Positions 56,568-64,000 of a DNA stretch of 64,000 nt are shown in pieces. The stretch spans positions 1-64,000 of the forward strand of contig NZ_CANMKV010000001.1 of NCBI RefSeq assembly GCF_947498635.1, given 5' to 3'. The notes below the pieces were generated by a model. The model saw nothing but the letters and a program-made list of their open reading frames with translations, had not been told where the DNA came from and did no database searches. Origin of the DNA: an uncultured Microbulbifer sp. (GTDB lineage Bacteria; Pseudomonadota; Gammaproteobacteria; Pseudomonadales; Cellvibrionaceae). A program made the translations under genes and the position numbers. The first letter of the stretch is position 1. The number at the start of each line of letters is the position of its first letter.

Positions 56568-56587
56568 ACTTCAAGTCTGCTTGAGGT
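56568..56587 (+). promoter_or_regulatory. Probable MerR autoregulatory operator
   Basis: ACTTCAAG, TCTG, CTTGAGGT: an inverted repeat with one mismatch, 26 bases before the chosen MerR start. The arms are very near the SoxR-type CCTCAAG/CTTGAGG arms. MerR proteins usually bind such sites in their own promoter. Confidence 0.65.
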
Positions 56588-56613
56588 CAATACAGATGGG
56601 TAATCGACAGGAA

Positions 56614-57054
56614 ATGGATATTCGCGAGGTATCGAAGCGCACAGGGCTTCCGTCTTCGACTCTACGATATTATGAAGAAAAAGGCCTTATCCAATCGATT
56701 AGTAGGCGTGGGATCACCAGAGTTTTTCCTGCCAGCGTATTAGAGCAGCTTTCCCTGATCTCCCTAGCACGTTATGCCGGTTTCTCCCTCGATGAGATTG
56801 TCAATTTATTCACTTACAGCGGCAAACCCAATATCGACCGAGAGCAACTCCTCGACAAGGCCGATGCACTGGACAAGAACATCCGCCGCTTGGAAGCCAT
56901 GCGCGATGGCCTGAGGCATGTGGCCAATTGCCCGGAAGAAAATCAATTGGAGTGCGCAAACTTTCAGAACCTAATCAAAAAGGCCATGAAACTGCAACAC
57001 AAGGAAGAGCGTAAGGGGACATCGGTCAAGCTGAAAAAAAAACCCGAAAAATAA
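56614..57054 (+). CDS. MerR-family transcriptional regulator
   Basis: 146 residues from ATG at 56614 (MDIREVSKRTGLPSSTLRYYEEKGLI); the frame is open to 56497, and ATG 56596 is possible. The winged-helix HTH is followed by a dimer helix (about 80-110). Cysteines in NCPEENQLECANF near 120 could sense metal or redox state, but the spacing does not match MerR, CueR or SoxR exactly. The tail is Lys-rich. It is divergent from the exporter, which it probably controls. Confidence 0.87.
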   Translation: MDIREVSKRTGLPSSTLRYYEEKGLIQSISRRGITRVFPASVLEQLSLISLARYAGFSLDEIVNLFTYSGKPNIDREQLLDKADALDKNIRRLEAMRDGLRHVANCPEENQLECANFQNLIKKAMKLQHKEERKGTSVKLKKKPEK

Positions 57055-57486
57055 ATAACATCTGACAACCAACCTGATACTTTCTCTTGGCAGAGCAACC
57101 CTCCCTTTCGATAGCCCGATTTTACACGATTTAAAAAATAGATCTGGTCCATGAGTGGCGCCCCCTAAAGTCATCAAGCATATCCCCAAATAAACCTAAG
57201 CGCGCGGGCTCTACAGCGGTCCGTCATCGATAAAAAATGAACACCATGCATCTAAGTGTTTATGCACTGATCTTGCATCTTTTAAGTACTTATAAATCAG
57301 TGTTTCTCCATCACCAAAAACGTAGTCCTGACTACACTTTTTTGGCTATTCTGTAGATAATAGATCTGCTATTAAGAATGGTATTTTGTGAAGAAATAAC
57401 TAGGGAGCACCCAAACCTAGGATCTTCACCGATAACTCCCTATACTGTACTACTGTTTTGATAGGCTGGGAGAACGTCCGGTCTTT
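57055..57486. other. Intergenic, nothing recognised
   Basis: About 430 AT-rich bases between the MerR gene and the FAD hydroxylase gene. No RNA gene, clear terminator or repeat was seen. Confidence 0.5.
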
Positions 57487-58548
57487 ATGAAAATACTAAT
57501 TGTCGGTGCGGGACCAACTGGTCTCACTCTTGCCGTAGAATTAGCCCGTCGAAATCTAATTGCCAAGATTATAGACAGGCGAGATAGTGCCTCAACATTA
57601 AGCAGAGCTGTTGGTATTACTTCCCGCAGCCTGGAGATTTTATCCCACTCGGGAGTTTCGGAGAGACTAATCAAAGAGGGCATACCAATTCAAAGTGCCT
57701 GTCTTTACCAGGGTAATCATCTCGCTCTATCCCTGCCGCTACACTCTGATTCATCTTATTTTCCGACCATTTTGGGGCTCCCTCAGGATCGCACAGAGAA
57801 AATTTTAGCGGACTCACTGTCTTCCATGGGAGTAACGGTAGAGTATCAGGTCGCACTCAATAAGTTCCAAGAGGAAGGGCAATCCGTTGTGACTCTATCC
57901 TCTAACGGTAAGGAAGAAGAGTTCGATCTTATTATCGGTGCCGATGGTATTCACAGTACGGTACGTAAAAATGCCAATATTCCCTACTATGGATTTGATT
58001 TACCTGAACAGTGGTCGATAGCCGACGTAGAACTTGATGGTTGGCCTTATCCACAAACATTTACGCTGGTACAGGTAAAACCCGGAATAGTGGTGGTTTC
58101 AGTGCCTATAGGCAAAAATCGCTATCGTTTTGTGGGAAACTGCGAAAAGGTTTTAGAAGCCTTTCCCATGCCGCTGAAGATACAAACGGTTCACCGCGAG
58201 GGTGTTTTTAAAATTTCTGTGCGCCAAGCAAAGTATTTCTCTAAAGGTAGAGTATTCCTGGCAGGAGATGCTGCACACTGCCATTCACCGGTTGGAGGCA
58301 GAGGAATGAATTTGGGCATTGCAGATGCCGCTGAGTTAGCCAGATGCATCGTCGAGAATAATTTAGATCAGTATTCTCCAATCCGCCAAAGAGAAGACAA
58401 AAGGGTGATTGATATTACCGAGCACACCCGAAAATTAGTTACGGCAAAGTCAGTCGTTGCTCGAATAGCATTTAGCACAATTTTGGCCGCAGCAAACCAT
58501 CTGCCCCTTATAAAAAGAAAGATCAGTCAGTTTGTTGTTGAGTTCTAA
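57487..58548 (+). CDS. FAD-dependent aromatic-ring hydroxylase-like protein
   Basis: 353 residues. ILIVGAGPTGLTLAVELARR is the ADP-binding motif, DLIIGADGIHSTVRK the DG motif that binds FAD and NAD(P)H, and RVFLAGDAAHCHSPVGGRGMNLGIADA the GD motif. It is a group A monooxygenase (PHBH/PheA type) but lacks the extra C-terminal domain of the larger phenol hydroxylases. The substrate is unknown. It stands alone. Confidence 0.87.
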   Translation: MKILIVGAGPTGLTLAVELARRNLIAKIIDRRDSASTLSRAVGITSRSLEILSHSGVSERLIKEGIPIQSACLYQGNHLALSLPLHSDSSYFPTILGLPQDRTEKILADSLSSMGVTVEYQVALNKFQEEGQSVVTLSSNGKEEEFDLIIGADGIHSTVRKNANIPYYGFDLPEQWSIADVELDGWPYPQTFTLVQVKPGIVVVSVPIGKNRYRFVGNCEKVLEAFPMPLKIQTVHREGVFKISVRQAKYFSKGRVFLAGDAAHCHSPVGGRGMNLGIADAAELARCIVENNLDQYSPIRQREDKRVIDITEHTRKLVTAKSVVARIAFSTILAAANHLPLIKRKISQFVVEF

Positions 58549-58606
58549 CCCGTTTGTTATTACGTATTTAATACAATTTCAATATACGAAATAACTTAAT
58601 AGCGAT

Positions 58607-60178
58607 TTATGGCACACTAAATTCTGTCATCATTCCTGAATCCTCGTGCTCGAGTACATGACAGTGCACCATATAGGGCATATCCGGCATTGCCTCCAGA
58701 GGGAAGCGCACATAAATTTCTGCATCACCGGCGTTGGAGATGGGTACTGTATCTTTCCAGCCACGCATATACGCCGGTGGCATGGTCCCATTAAGTTTCA
58801 ATAGCCGAAATTGGCAACCATGAATATGCACCGGATGCAACATAGCATCATTACCTTCCGATATGTGCCAGCGCAAATATTTACTGATAGGCGCCTTGAA
58901 ACCTGGCTCAGTAAATGAAAAAGAGACTCCATTAATTCCGTTGGCGGTGAGCCGTGCTTTCAGAGGCATTGCCGGTCCCTCGGTAATCAACTTCAGTACT
59001 CTATCGACAACTACCGGATCAGTCTTACCTGTATCCACCATTTTTTCCAGGCCTGTTGCATCGATCAGTTTATCGGCGATCTTTCGGCGATTCATCTGCA
59101 TAATCAGGCGCTGACTAATAGGTGGCAGGGTCTCCGGTATTTCCGGCAAAGGCACCAACTCTTCAGGCAGGGTACCCTGCCCCTCAGTGTTATTGGGCAC
59201 CACGCTCAAAAAATTCACCGGACCATCAAAAGGCGGCAAACGCATCACCGGTTGCGGTACCGGCAGGGTTATAAAATCGAACGGCTTACCATCGCGAGCA
59301 TCCACCATCACTTCGTAGCGTTCGCCTGCGGCAATCGGTAATTCTTTCACAGGTACCGGCTCCGGTAAAAACCCCCCATCGGTGGCAATCACATAGAGAA
59401 CCCTTTGATCTCTGGTAGAAATACGGTAATTGCGCCCATTGGAGCCATCCAGGATTCTAAAACGCAACCAACCCTTAGGCGGTTTTAACACCGGGTTTAT
59501 TACTCCATTGGTAAGTAGACAGTCCCCACAGTAACCGGCAGCAACGGTAATCTCATTAAAGCGATGAAAAAAACTACCATCTTGATTAAAGCGTCGATCC
59601 TGAATGATTACCGGAATATCATCCACACCCCAACGCTTGGGTAACGGTAGAGCATCGCTGTTTTCATCATCAATAATAATCAGCCCCGCCAGTCCTTTGA
59701 GCACCAGTTCAGCCGTAGTGGGGTACAAGTGCGGATGAAACCAAAGCGTGGCCGCCGGTTGAATAATTGGTAATTTAACCGTCCAGGTCTGGCCGGGTTT
59801 GATAGGCATATAGGGCCCACCATCAGCATGTCCAGGAACAATCAAACCATGCCAGTGTGCCGTTACATTCTGAGTTAATTGATTGTGCACATTAGCAATT
59901 ACTGTCTCACCTTTACGCAAGCGTAGGGCCGGACCAAGAAAAGGCCCGTTGAAGCCATAAGTGGGGGTTGTCTTACCCGGCAAGAAGGTCTGCTGGCCGG
60001 ATTTCACCATTAGACTGATTTTTCCGGCGTTATCCGCCTTCAATTCCGGCGGGATTGGCAGCTGAGGCCTCGCAATGGAACCCCCAGCACCGATAGATTG
60101 TGCTCTCGATGATTCGCTCACCAACATAGATGCCGCCAATGCGCCCAGGCAGAATTCGCGCCGCGATAAACGAGACAT
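58607..60178 (-). CDS. Tat-exported multicopper oxidase (CueO-like)
   Basis: 523 residues from ATG at 60178, with AGAGGTGA upstream. The N-terminus SRREFCLGALAASMLVS is a twin-arginine signal. Copper motifs: HWHG, WFHPHLYP, HPVHIHG and HCHVLEHEDSGMM, which together supply the type 1, 2 and 3 sites. It oxidises Cu(I) or phenolic substrates in the periplasm; the methionine-rich insert of CueO is not obvious. No copper exporter is adjacent. Confidence 0.92.
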   Translation of the reverse strand: MSRLSRREFCLGALAASMLVSESSRAQSIGAGGSIARPQLPIPPELKADNAGKISLMVKSGQQTFLPGKTTPTYGFNGPFLGPALRLRKGETVIANVHNQLTQNVTAHWHGLIVPGHADGGPYMPIKPGQTWTVKLPIIQPAATLWFHPHLYPTTAELVLKGLAGLIIIDDENSDALPLPKRWGVDDIPVIIQDRRFNQDGSFFHRFNEITVAAGYCGDCLLTNGVINPVLKPPKGWLRFRILDGSNGRNYRISTRDQRVLYVIATDGGFLPEPVPVKELPIAAGERYEVMVDARDGKPFDFITLPVPQPVMRLPPFDGPVNFLSVVPNNTEGQGTLPEELVPLPEIPETLPPISQRLIMQMNRRKIADKLIDATGLEKMVDTGKTDPVVVDRVLKLITEGPAMPLKARLTANGINGVSFSFTEPGFKAPISKYLRWHISEGNDAMLHPVHIHGCQFRLLKLNGTMPPAYMRGWKDTVPISNAGDAEIYVRFPLEAMPDMPYMVHCHVLEHEDSGMMTEFSVP

Positions 60179-60447
60179 CAATATCACCTCTTTTTGAGCC
60201 CAGGGATGGCATATCCGGCCTAGTAACAACGATTTCGGCTTGAGTGTCCTATAAACTTGCTCAAGCCATTAGGCAGCATAGCCCCTGTGCCAGAAAAAAT
60301 GGCGCAAAGGCTGATATTCCAAGTCAAATAGCCAAAGTACAGCTGGATTATCGGAATTCTTATACCGTTATTTAACTTTGAGGCGAAGGTAACACTATTA
60401 CCACTATTTAGTGGTGGGAATAATACAGAAAAATAAAATCAGATAAA

Positions 60448-60468
60448 AAAGGCCCTCATGGGGCCTTT
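60448..60468 (-). terminator. Intrinsic terminator after the lipoprotein gene
   Basis: AAAGGCCC, loop TCATG, GGGCCTTT; on the minus strand a T-run follows the stem, 20 bases after the lipoprotein stop. The rest of 60179-60488 is AT-rich and without a gene. Confidence 0.8.
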
Positions 60469-60488
60469 AAAACTAAAACTTCTTATTC

Positions 60489-60743
60489 TCAATAAGAGTA
60501 TTCCATTGTTTGACTAACAACTTTTTCAGTATTTACTTCAATGTTTCTTCCTGTACTCATTTGCTGAACAACAACTGTCGATAAAGCCACAGCAAATGTC
60601 TTTGCCTCAGGAGCAGCTTCGGCATCTTCTGAGGCCTCACCTGTTTTAGCTTTACTCCCCGATGACCCGCCGCCACAAGCAGCCAAAGTCACTATAAAAA
60701 ATAATAAAATGAAAAACTTAAAAAAATTCCACTCATACTTCAT
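60489..60743 (-). CDS. Small lipoprotein
   Basis: 84 residues from ATG at 60743. FFKFFILLFFIVTLAACGGGS is a lipoprotein signal with the cysteine in LAAC. The mature part is short, Ala/Glu/Ser-rich, then a beta-like segment (TFAVALSTVVVQQM). No known family. It follows the large secreted protein by 34 bases, so the two are probably one transcript. Confidence 0.65.
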   Translation of the reverse strand: MKYEWNFFKFFILLFFIVTLAACGGGSSGSKAKTGEASEDAEAAPEAKTFAVALSTVVVQQMSTGRNIEVNTEKVVSQTMEYSY

Positions 60744-60777
60744 AGCGCTAGCCCATTTATTTATTAGTTGACAGGAT

Positions 60778-63003
60778 TTAGAATTGATAAGTGACAACAA
60801 ATCTAGTTTCACCGATTGGCAGTTGATATGGAGTATCAAAATTAATAACTAAAGATCCATCATCTTCTGAATAATAACCATCCGCCACATAGTAAGATGT
60901 ATTAATACCATTACTTACATTGCTATCACGATAAACTCTTACCTTTCCAATATCTCCAACTTCATTAAGATCTCCTCCAGCCTGTATCGCTAATGCACTG
61001 ACCAGCGCATCTGCAGAGTCGCTCTCTATAACAAAGGACAAAACGACTTGTTCTCCGTCTTCCCTCTTGAATTTGGTTACCGGAAGAGAGTCTGCCTCTA
61101 CAGTGATAACTGGCATAGCAGACCCAGCAACTGCAACGGCACCCGGATCAACAACAATACCATTTTCTTTTCTATCCGCATCATTTGGCCCGCCATCCTT
61201 AATTGTTAACTGTAAACAAAAGTGCCCCTCTGTTAACCCAGGCTTATAACTGCTATCGCCAGGAGTCGGGCATTCACCTAACTGACCAGGCGCAGAGGCA
61301 ATTGAATTTTCTGTATCTTCGACAAAATCAACCCAACCCACTCCTTGTTGATATTTCAGGTAACGTGCACTAGGAAGGATTGCAGCAGTCAAAGGAATAA
61401 CGACGTCAGTGACCCCAGCCACTTCTATATCACGCACTATGAAATCAAAAATACCATGTAAAAATTTATAACTATTTTGGGTCGACAAATTTTCCCCAAA
61501 ATTACTATCGATATCTTCATGAGTAACCTCACTCATGGCCTTCCCCGCAGTATATGCACTATCGCCCAATGCAAGAGAGGTCCCCTGGGTACTTTGCATC
61601 TGTGCTCCAGTAGCACTGGATAGTAGGAGATTTTTAGCCCCCCGCTTATCTTTATAATCCGCTATTCGATCTTTATCTAAATCTTTTACGCCTTCCACAA
61701 AGTCACTAAGACCATCGCCATCTGTATCTTGAGTGTCACTTAACTGAGGGAGAGATTCTTCCACCCGGATAAATATATTGGAACTTGCCCAACCCCCACT
61801 CGAGTGAGTAACGGTCAGGTTAACCTCATAAGAGCCGCTTAGCCCCACCGGATCAAAGGTGAAGTGGTTTTCGTTTAAGCCATTGCTAGGGACCAAATTG
61901 TTACTAGACCAGCTATAACTATGACCATCATCTCTCTCCTGATCAAAGTGTTCTACCCCTATGGATACCTCTCCACCATCAGAATAAACTACAGCGGTAG
62001 GGACACCATTCTGGAAGAGAGTAGTGCTATAGGTTGGAGTTATCTCAAGGCTAGCTGGAATCCCTGTAGCTGAACCGCTCTCGGGGATTGTAATGGTGAT
62101 GCCATCAGCAGAGGAATCAATGCCAACACCTTCGAAAGTTACAGAACCAGAGCCATCAATAGCTCCATCATGTGGAATAACAATTACACCACCATTCACA
62201 CTACCGGAAAAATCCCCCCCCAAATTTGGCCGGCCGATAGCAACGTCGTTAACATCATTTATTACAAATACATCGGGGGAAAAAATCAGCTCTCCAAGTT
62301 CAAATACACCTGTGTTCAGATTAGATGCCCCTATTAGATACCCATCAGAACAATTACTGGCTGTTAGCGTTACATTGGCTGTTAAAATTGCACTTCCCTC
62401 ACTTGTATCATTCATACTACAAGCCTCTACGAGGTCATCCTGACCATCGGTAAGCATTAGATTACTACCTATAAGTACCGCACTATCTCCAGTAAAAATA
62501 GTTATATTTAGGTAAACATTTTGAACAGTTGCGCCTCTTAATGCACCAGCAAGAAATATGTAATTAGCCTCTGGAAACTCAAATACCCCATCAACTTTCC
62601 AAATAAGATTGGAAATCGAGTAATTATTTCCTTCCAAAATCGCAGTAAACGGATTTTCTGAACTTCCTAGAGGTTCCCAACCTGCCCCACCATTCCAATA
62701 AGTATCATCCTCGTCAAAAGCCCCATCACCATTCGTGTCAAAGTCCAGATTACGACTCAACTCAAAGCCTCGACAACCACTGGAAGGACAGCCGGTGCTG
62801 ACTCCATAAAGCGAAGCCCCATTAAGGTTATTGCGAATTTCATTGAGGTCTGCAAGATCATTAATTTCTATCAGACCATCATTATCAATGTCGAAGTCGG
62901 TACGATCACTATCAGACAGAGCGGCTGTAGATTGGAGTAAAAGGGAGAAACCCAGTAGGTTTTTATAAAAAACTCTCTTTGAAAACAAGTTACGCGATAC
63001 CAT
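60778..63003 (-). CDS. Large secreted protein with Ca-binding and PKD-like domains
   Basis: 741 residues from ATG at 63003 (AGGA eight bases before; a TTG lies two codons up). A signal peptide (FYKNLLGFSLLLQSTAALS) is followed by calcium-loop motifs DIDNDGLIEI and DTNGDGAFDEDD, a GLUG-like NPFTAILEGNNYSISNL repeat, a PKD-like domain (about 335-410) and DTDGDGLSDFVEGVKDLDKD, a thrombospondin type 3 loop. The C-terminal part resembles the choice-of-anchor region of secreted surface proteins. No enzyme motif is visible. Confidence 0.75.
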   Translation of the reverse strand: MVSRNLFSKRVFYKNLLGFSLLLQSTAALSDSDRTDFDIDNDGLIEINDLADLNEIRNNLNGASLYGVSTGCPSSGCRGFELSRNLDFDTNGDGAFDEDDTYWNGGAGWEPLGSSENPFTAILEGNNYSISNLIWKVDGVFEFPEANYIFLAGALRGATVQNVYLNITIFTGDSAVLIGSNLMLTDGQDDLVEACSMNDTSEGSAILTANVTLTASNCSDGYLIGASNLNTGVFELGELIFSPDVFVINDVNDVAIGRPNLGGDFSGSVNGGVIVIPHDGAIDGSGSVTFEGVGIDSSADGITITIPESGSATGIPASLEITPTYSTTLFQNGVPTAVVYSDGGEVSIGVEHFDQERDDGHSYSWSSNNLVPSNGLNENHFTFDPVGLSGSYEVNLTVTHSSGGWASSNIFIRVEESLPQLSDTQDTDGDGLSDFVEGVKDLDKDRIADYKDKRGAKNLLLSSATGAQMQSTQGTSLALGDSAYTAGKAMSEVTHEDIDSNFGENLSTQNSYKFLHGIFDFIVRDIEVAGVTDVVIPLTAAILPSARYLKYQQGVGWVDFVEDTENSIASAPGQLGECPTPGDSSYKPGLTEGHFCLQLTIKDGGPNDADRKENGIVVDPGAVAVAGSAMPVITVEADSLPVTKFKREDGEQVVLSFVIESDSADALVSALAIQAGGDLNEVGDIGKVRVYRDSNVSNGINTSYYVADGYYSEDDGSLVINFDTPYQLPIGETRFVVTYQF

Positions 63004-63318
63004 ATTCAATTTCCTATCCTAAGGCCATTCCGCCAAAGTACTCCTTTATTAAAGATGCCTCTACGGTCAACCCTTACTTAAGTATCTTTCAAAAATTTGG
63101 ACGCCAGGGGCTAGTATCCAATTAGCCCCATAGACTATCAACTTACATTCCTAGTCTTAGCATTACACCGAATTACAAAGATGTACTCTCTAGTAAGATC
63201 TATTGGGCAGGATAAAATACTATTCAAAGAGTGGAAGAAAAACTGAGGATTTATTTCCAGCAGGAGGAGCTTTAATAAGCGGTTTTTTATGTGAAAAAAG
63301 GAATTACAAAAACAAACA

Positions 63319-63345
63319 AAAAAGCCCCGCACAGCGGGGCTTTTT
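63319..63345 (-). terminator. Intrinsic terminator after secG-tRNA-Leu
   Basis: AAAAAGCCCCGC, loop ACA, GCGGGGCTTTTT: a 12-bp perfect stem with a T-run on either strand. It ends minus-strand transcription after the tRNA. Confidence 0.9.
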
Positions 63346-63376
63346 ATATTACTTCAGATTCCTGAAGACTTTGATG

Positions 63377-63462
63377 TGGTGCCCAGGGCGGGACTTGAAC
63401 CCGCACGAGCATAGCTCACTACCCCCTCAAGATAGCGTGTCTACCAATTCCACCACCTGGGC
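63377..63462 (-). tRNA. tRNA-Leu (GAG)
   Basis: 86 bases with encoded CCA and a long variable arm (class II). The 5' end is GCCCAGGTGGTGGAATTGGTAGACACGC by position, the anticodon loop TTGAGGG gives GAG. It lies directly after secG, as leuU does in E. coli and tRNA-Leu in pseudomonads. Confidence 0.95.
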
Positions 63463-63469
63463 AAAAATC

Positions 63470-63910
63470 TTACTGTTGTTCCTGCGTATCATTTTCCTGA
63501 TCAGCTGCGGGCTCTGGGGCATCGCTGCTGTCAGCTGGAGCCTGGGGAACATCTCCGGCTTCCAAGTCTGCTTCTAGTTGCGGGATATCGCTTTGGATTT
63601 CAGGCAACTCACTTGCCGGTCCAATTTGCTCTACTGCAGCAGGTACTTGCGGCAGATTAGGATCAATGTTGGTATCGGCGTTTTGACGAGCCAAGAAGGC
63701 CAGTCCCAAACTGGTGACGAAGAATACCGTCGCCAAAATTGCTGTCAAGCGGGAAAAGAAATTTCCTCCACCTTGACTACCAAAAACAGTCTGAGAGGCA
63801 CCTGAACCAAAGGAGGCACCGGCCTCTGCACCCTTGCCCTGCTGCATCAAAATCAGGCCAATAATACCCAGTGCAATCAGAACATGTATACCTAAAACAA
63901 TTTTTTCCAT
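63470..63910 (-). CDS. secG: Preprotein translocase subunit SecG
   Basis: 146 residues. Two membrane segments (IVLGIHVLIALGIIGLILM and LTAILATVFFVTSLGLAFLA) flank QQGKGAEAGASFGSGASQTVFGSQGGGNFFSR, the family signature. The C-terminal 65 residues are an acidic Pro/Ala/Glu-rich tail longer than in E. coli (110 residues total). SecG assists SecYE channel function. It starts seven bases upstream of the tRNA-Leu end. Confidence 0.93.
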   Translation of the reverse strand: MEKIVLGIHVLIALGIIGLILMQQGKGAEAGASFGSGASQTVFGSQGGGNFFSRLTAILATVFFVTSLGLAFLARQNADTNIDPNLPQVPAAVEQIGPASELPEIQSDIPQLEADLEAGDVPQAPADSSDAPEPAADQENDTQEQQ

Positions 63911-64000
63911 TTTCTGGAAACTCTCTACCAGGGTTGAATCAACCCGTTTTCAGTATTCCCTAATCCGCTCGCTGTATATTAACCAGCAGCGCGGCAAATT

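Overview
The window reads as chromosomal DNA of a marine gammaproteobacterium close to the Cellvibrionales (a Microbulbifer-like organism is my best guess). This is inferred from Pseudomonas-type gene order (dksA-gluQ-cbrA-cbrB-pcnB-folK-panB and rimP-nusA-infB-rbfA-truB-rpsO-pnp), a secreted GH19 chitinase with chitin-binding modules, and the mixed base composition. No 16S gene is present, so the genus is not proven.

Layout. 1-0.9 kb: tail of an IS5-type transposase, then AT-rich DNA without a gene. 0.9-9.1 kb: a MocR-type regulator lacking its PLP lysine, an alpha/beta hydrolase, msrA, and a reverse-strand cluster of glutamine-synthetase-like ligase, aldehyde dehydrogenase and iron alcohol dehydrogenase that looks like a gamma-glutamylated amine or amino-alcohol route. 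9.2-17.7 kb: housekeeping genes (ppa, cysE, an M15 peptidase, a TfoX-like protein, htpX, a DegS-like protease, a Rieske protein, sfsA, dksA, gluQ). 17.8-26.8 kb: a cbrX-like small membrane protein, cbrA, cbrB, then a 0.87 kb gap before pcnB holding a repeated GTAAC motif, a sigma-54 promoter and five A-rich AANAANAA clusters. This is the layout of the Pseudomonas CrcZ catabolite-repression RNA, and it is the most interesting signal in the window. folK, a deoxynucleoside kinase and panB follow.

26.9-32.1 kb: a thioesterase, a secreted endonuclease/exonuclease/phosphatase-family protein, an amidohydrolase remnant, a ZntB/CorA transporter, a GFA protein and a membrane protein. 32.2-41.9 kb (all reverse strand): the translation/RNA-decay operon, headed by three tandem initiator tRNAs with a clear sigma-70 promoter.

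41.9-63.4 kb: an accessory block between the initiator tRNAs and tRNA-Leu-secG, which lie side by side in related genomes. It carries a UbiM-like hydroxylase, a PhzF protein, a GFA protein, NnrS, two DHA2 drug exporters, a curlin-repeat protein with a frame break in its signal peptide, the chitinase, a CDO-like cupin, a MerR regulator with SoxR-like operators, an FAD hydroxylase, a multicopper oxidase, and a large secreted protein beside a small lipoprotein. 63.4-64 kb: tRNA-Leu and secG.

How the genes work together. CbrA/CbrB and the candidate RNA would set carbon-source hierarchy through Hfq. pnp, pcnB and Hfq-type control all concern RNA fate. The MerR gene, its divergent exporter and the cupin gene share an inverted-repeat motif and probably form a small stress regulon.
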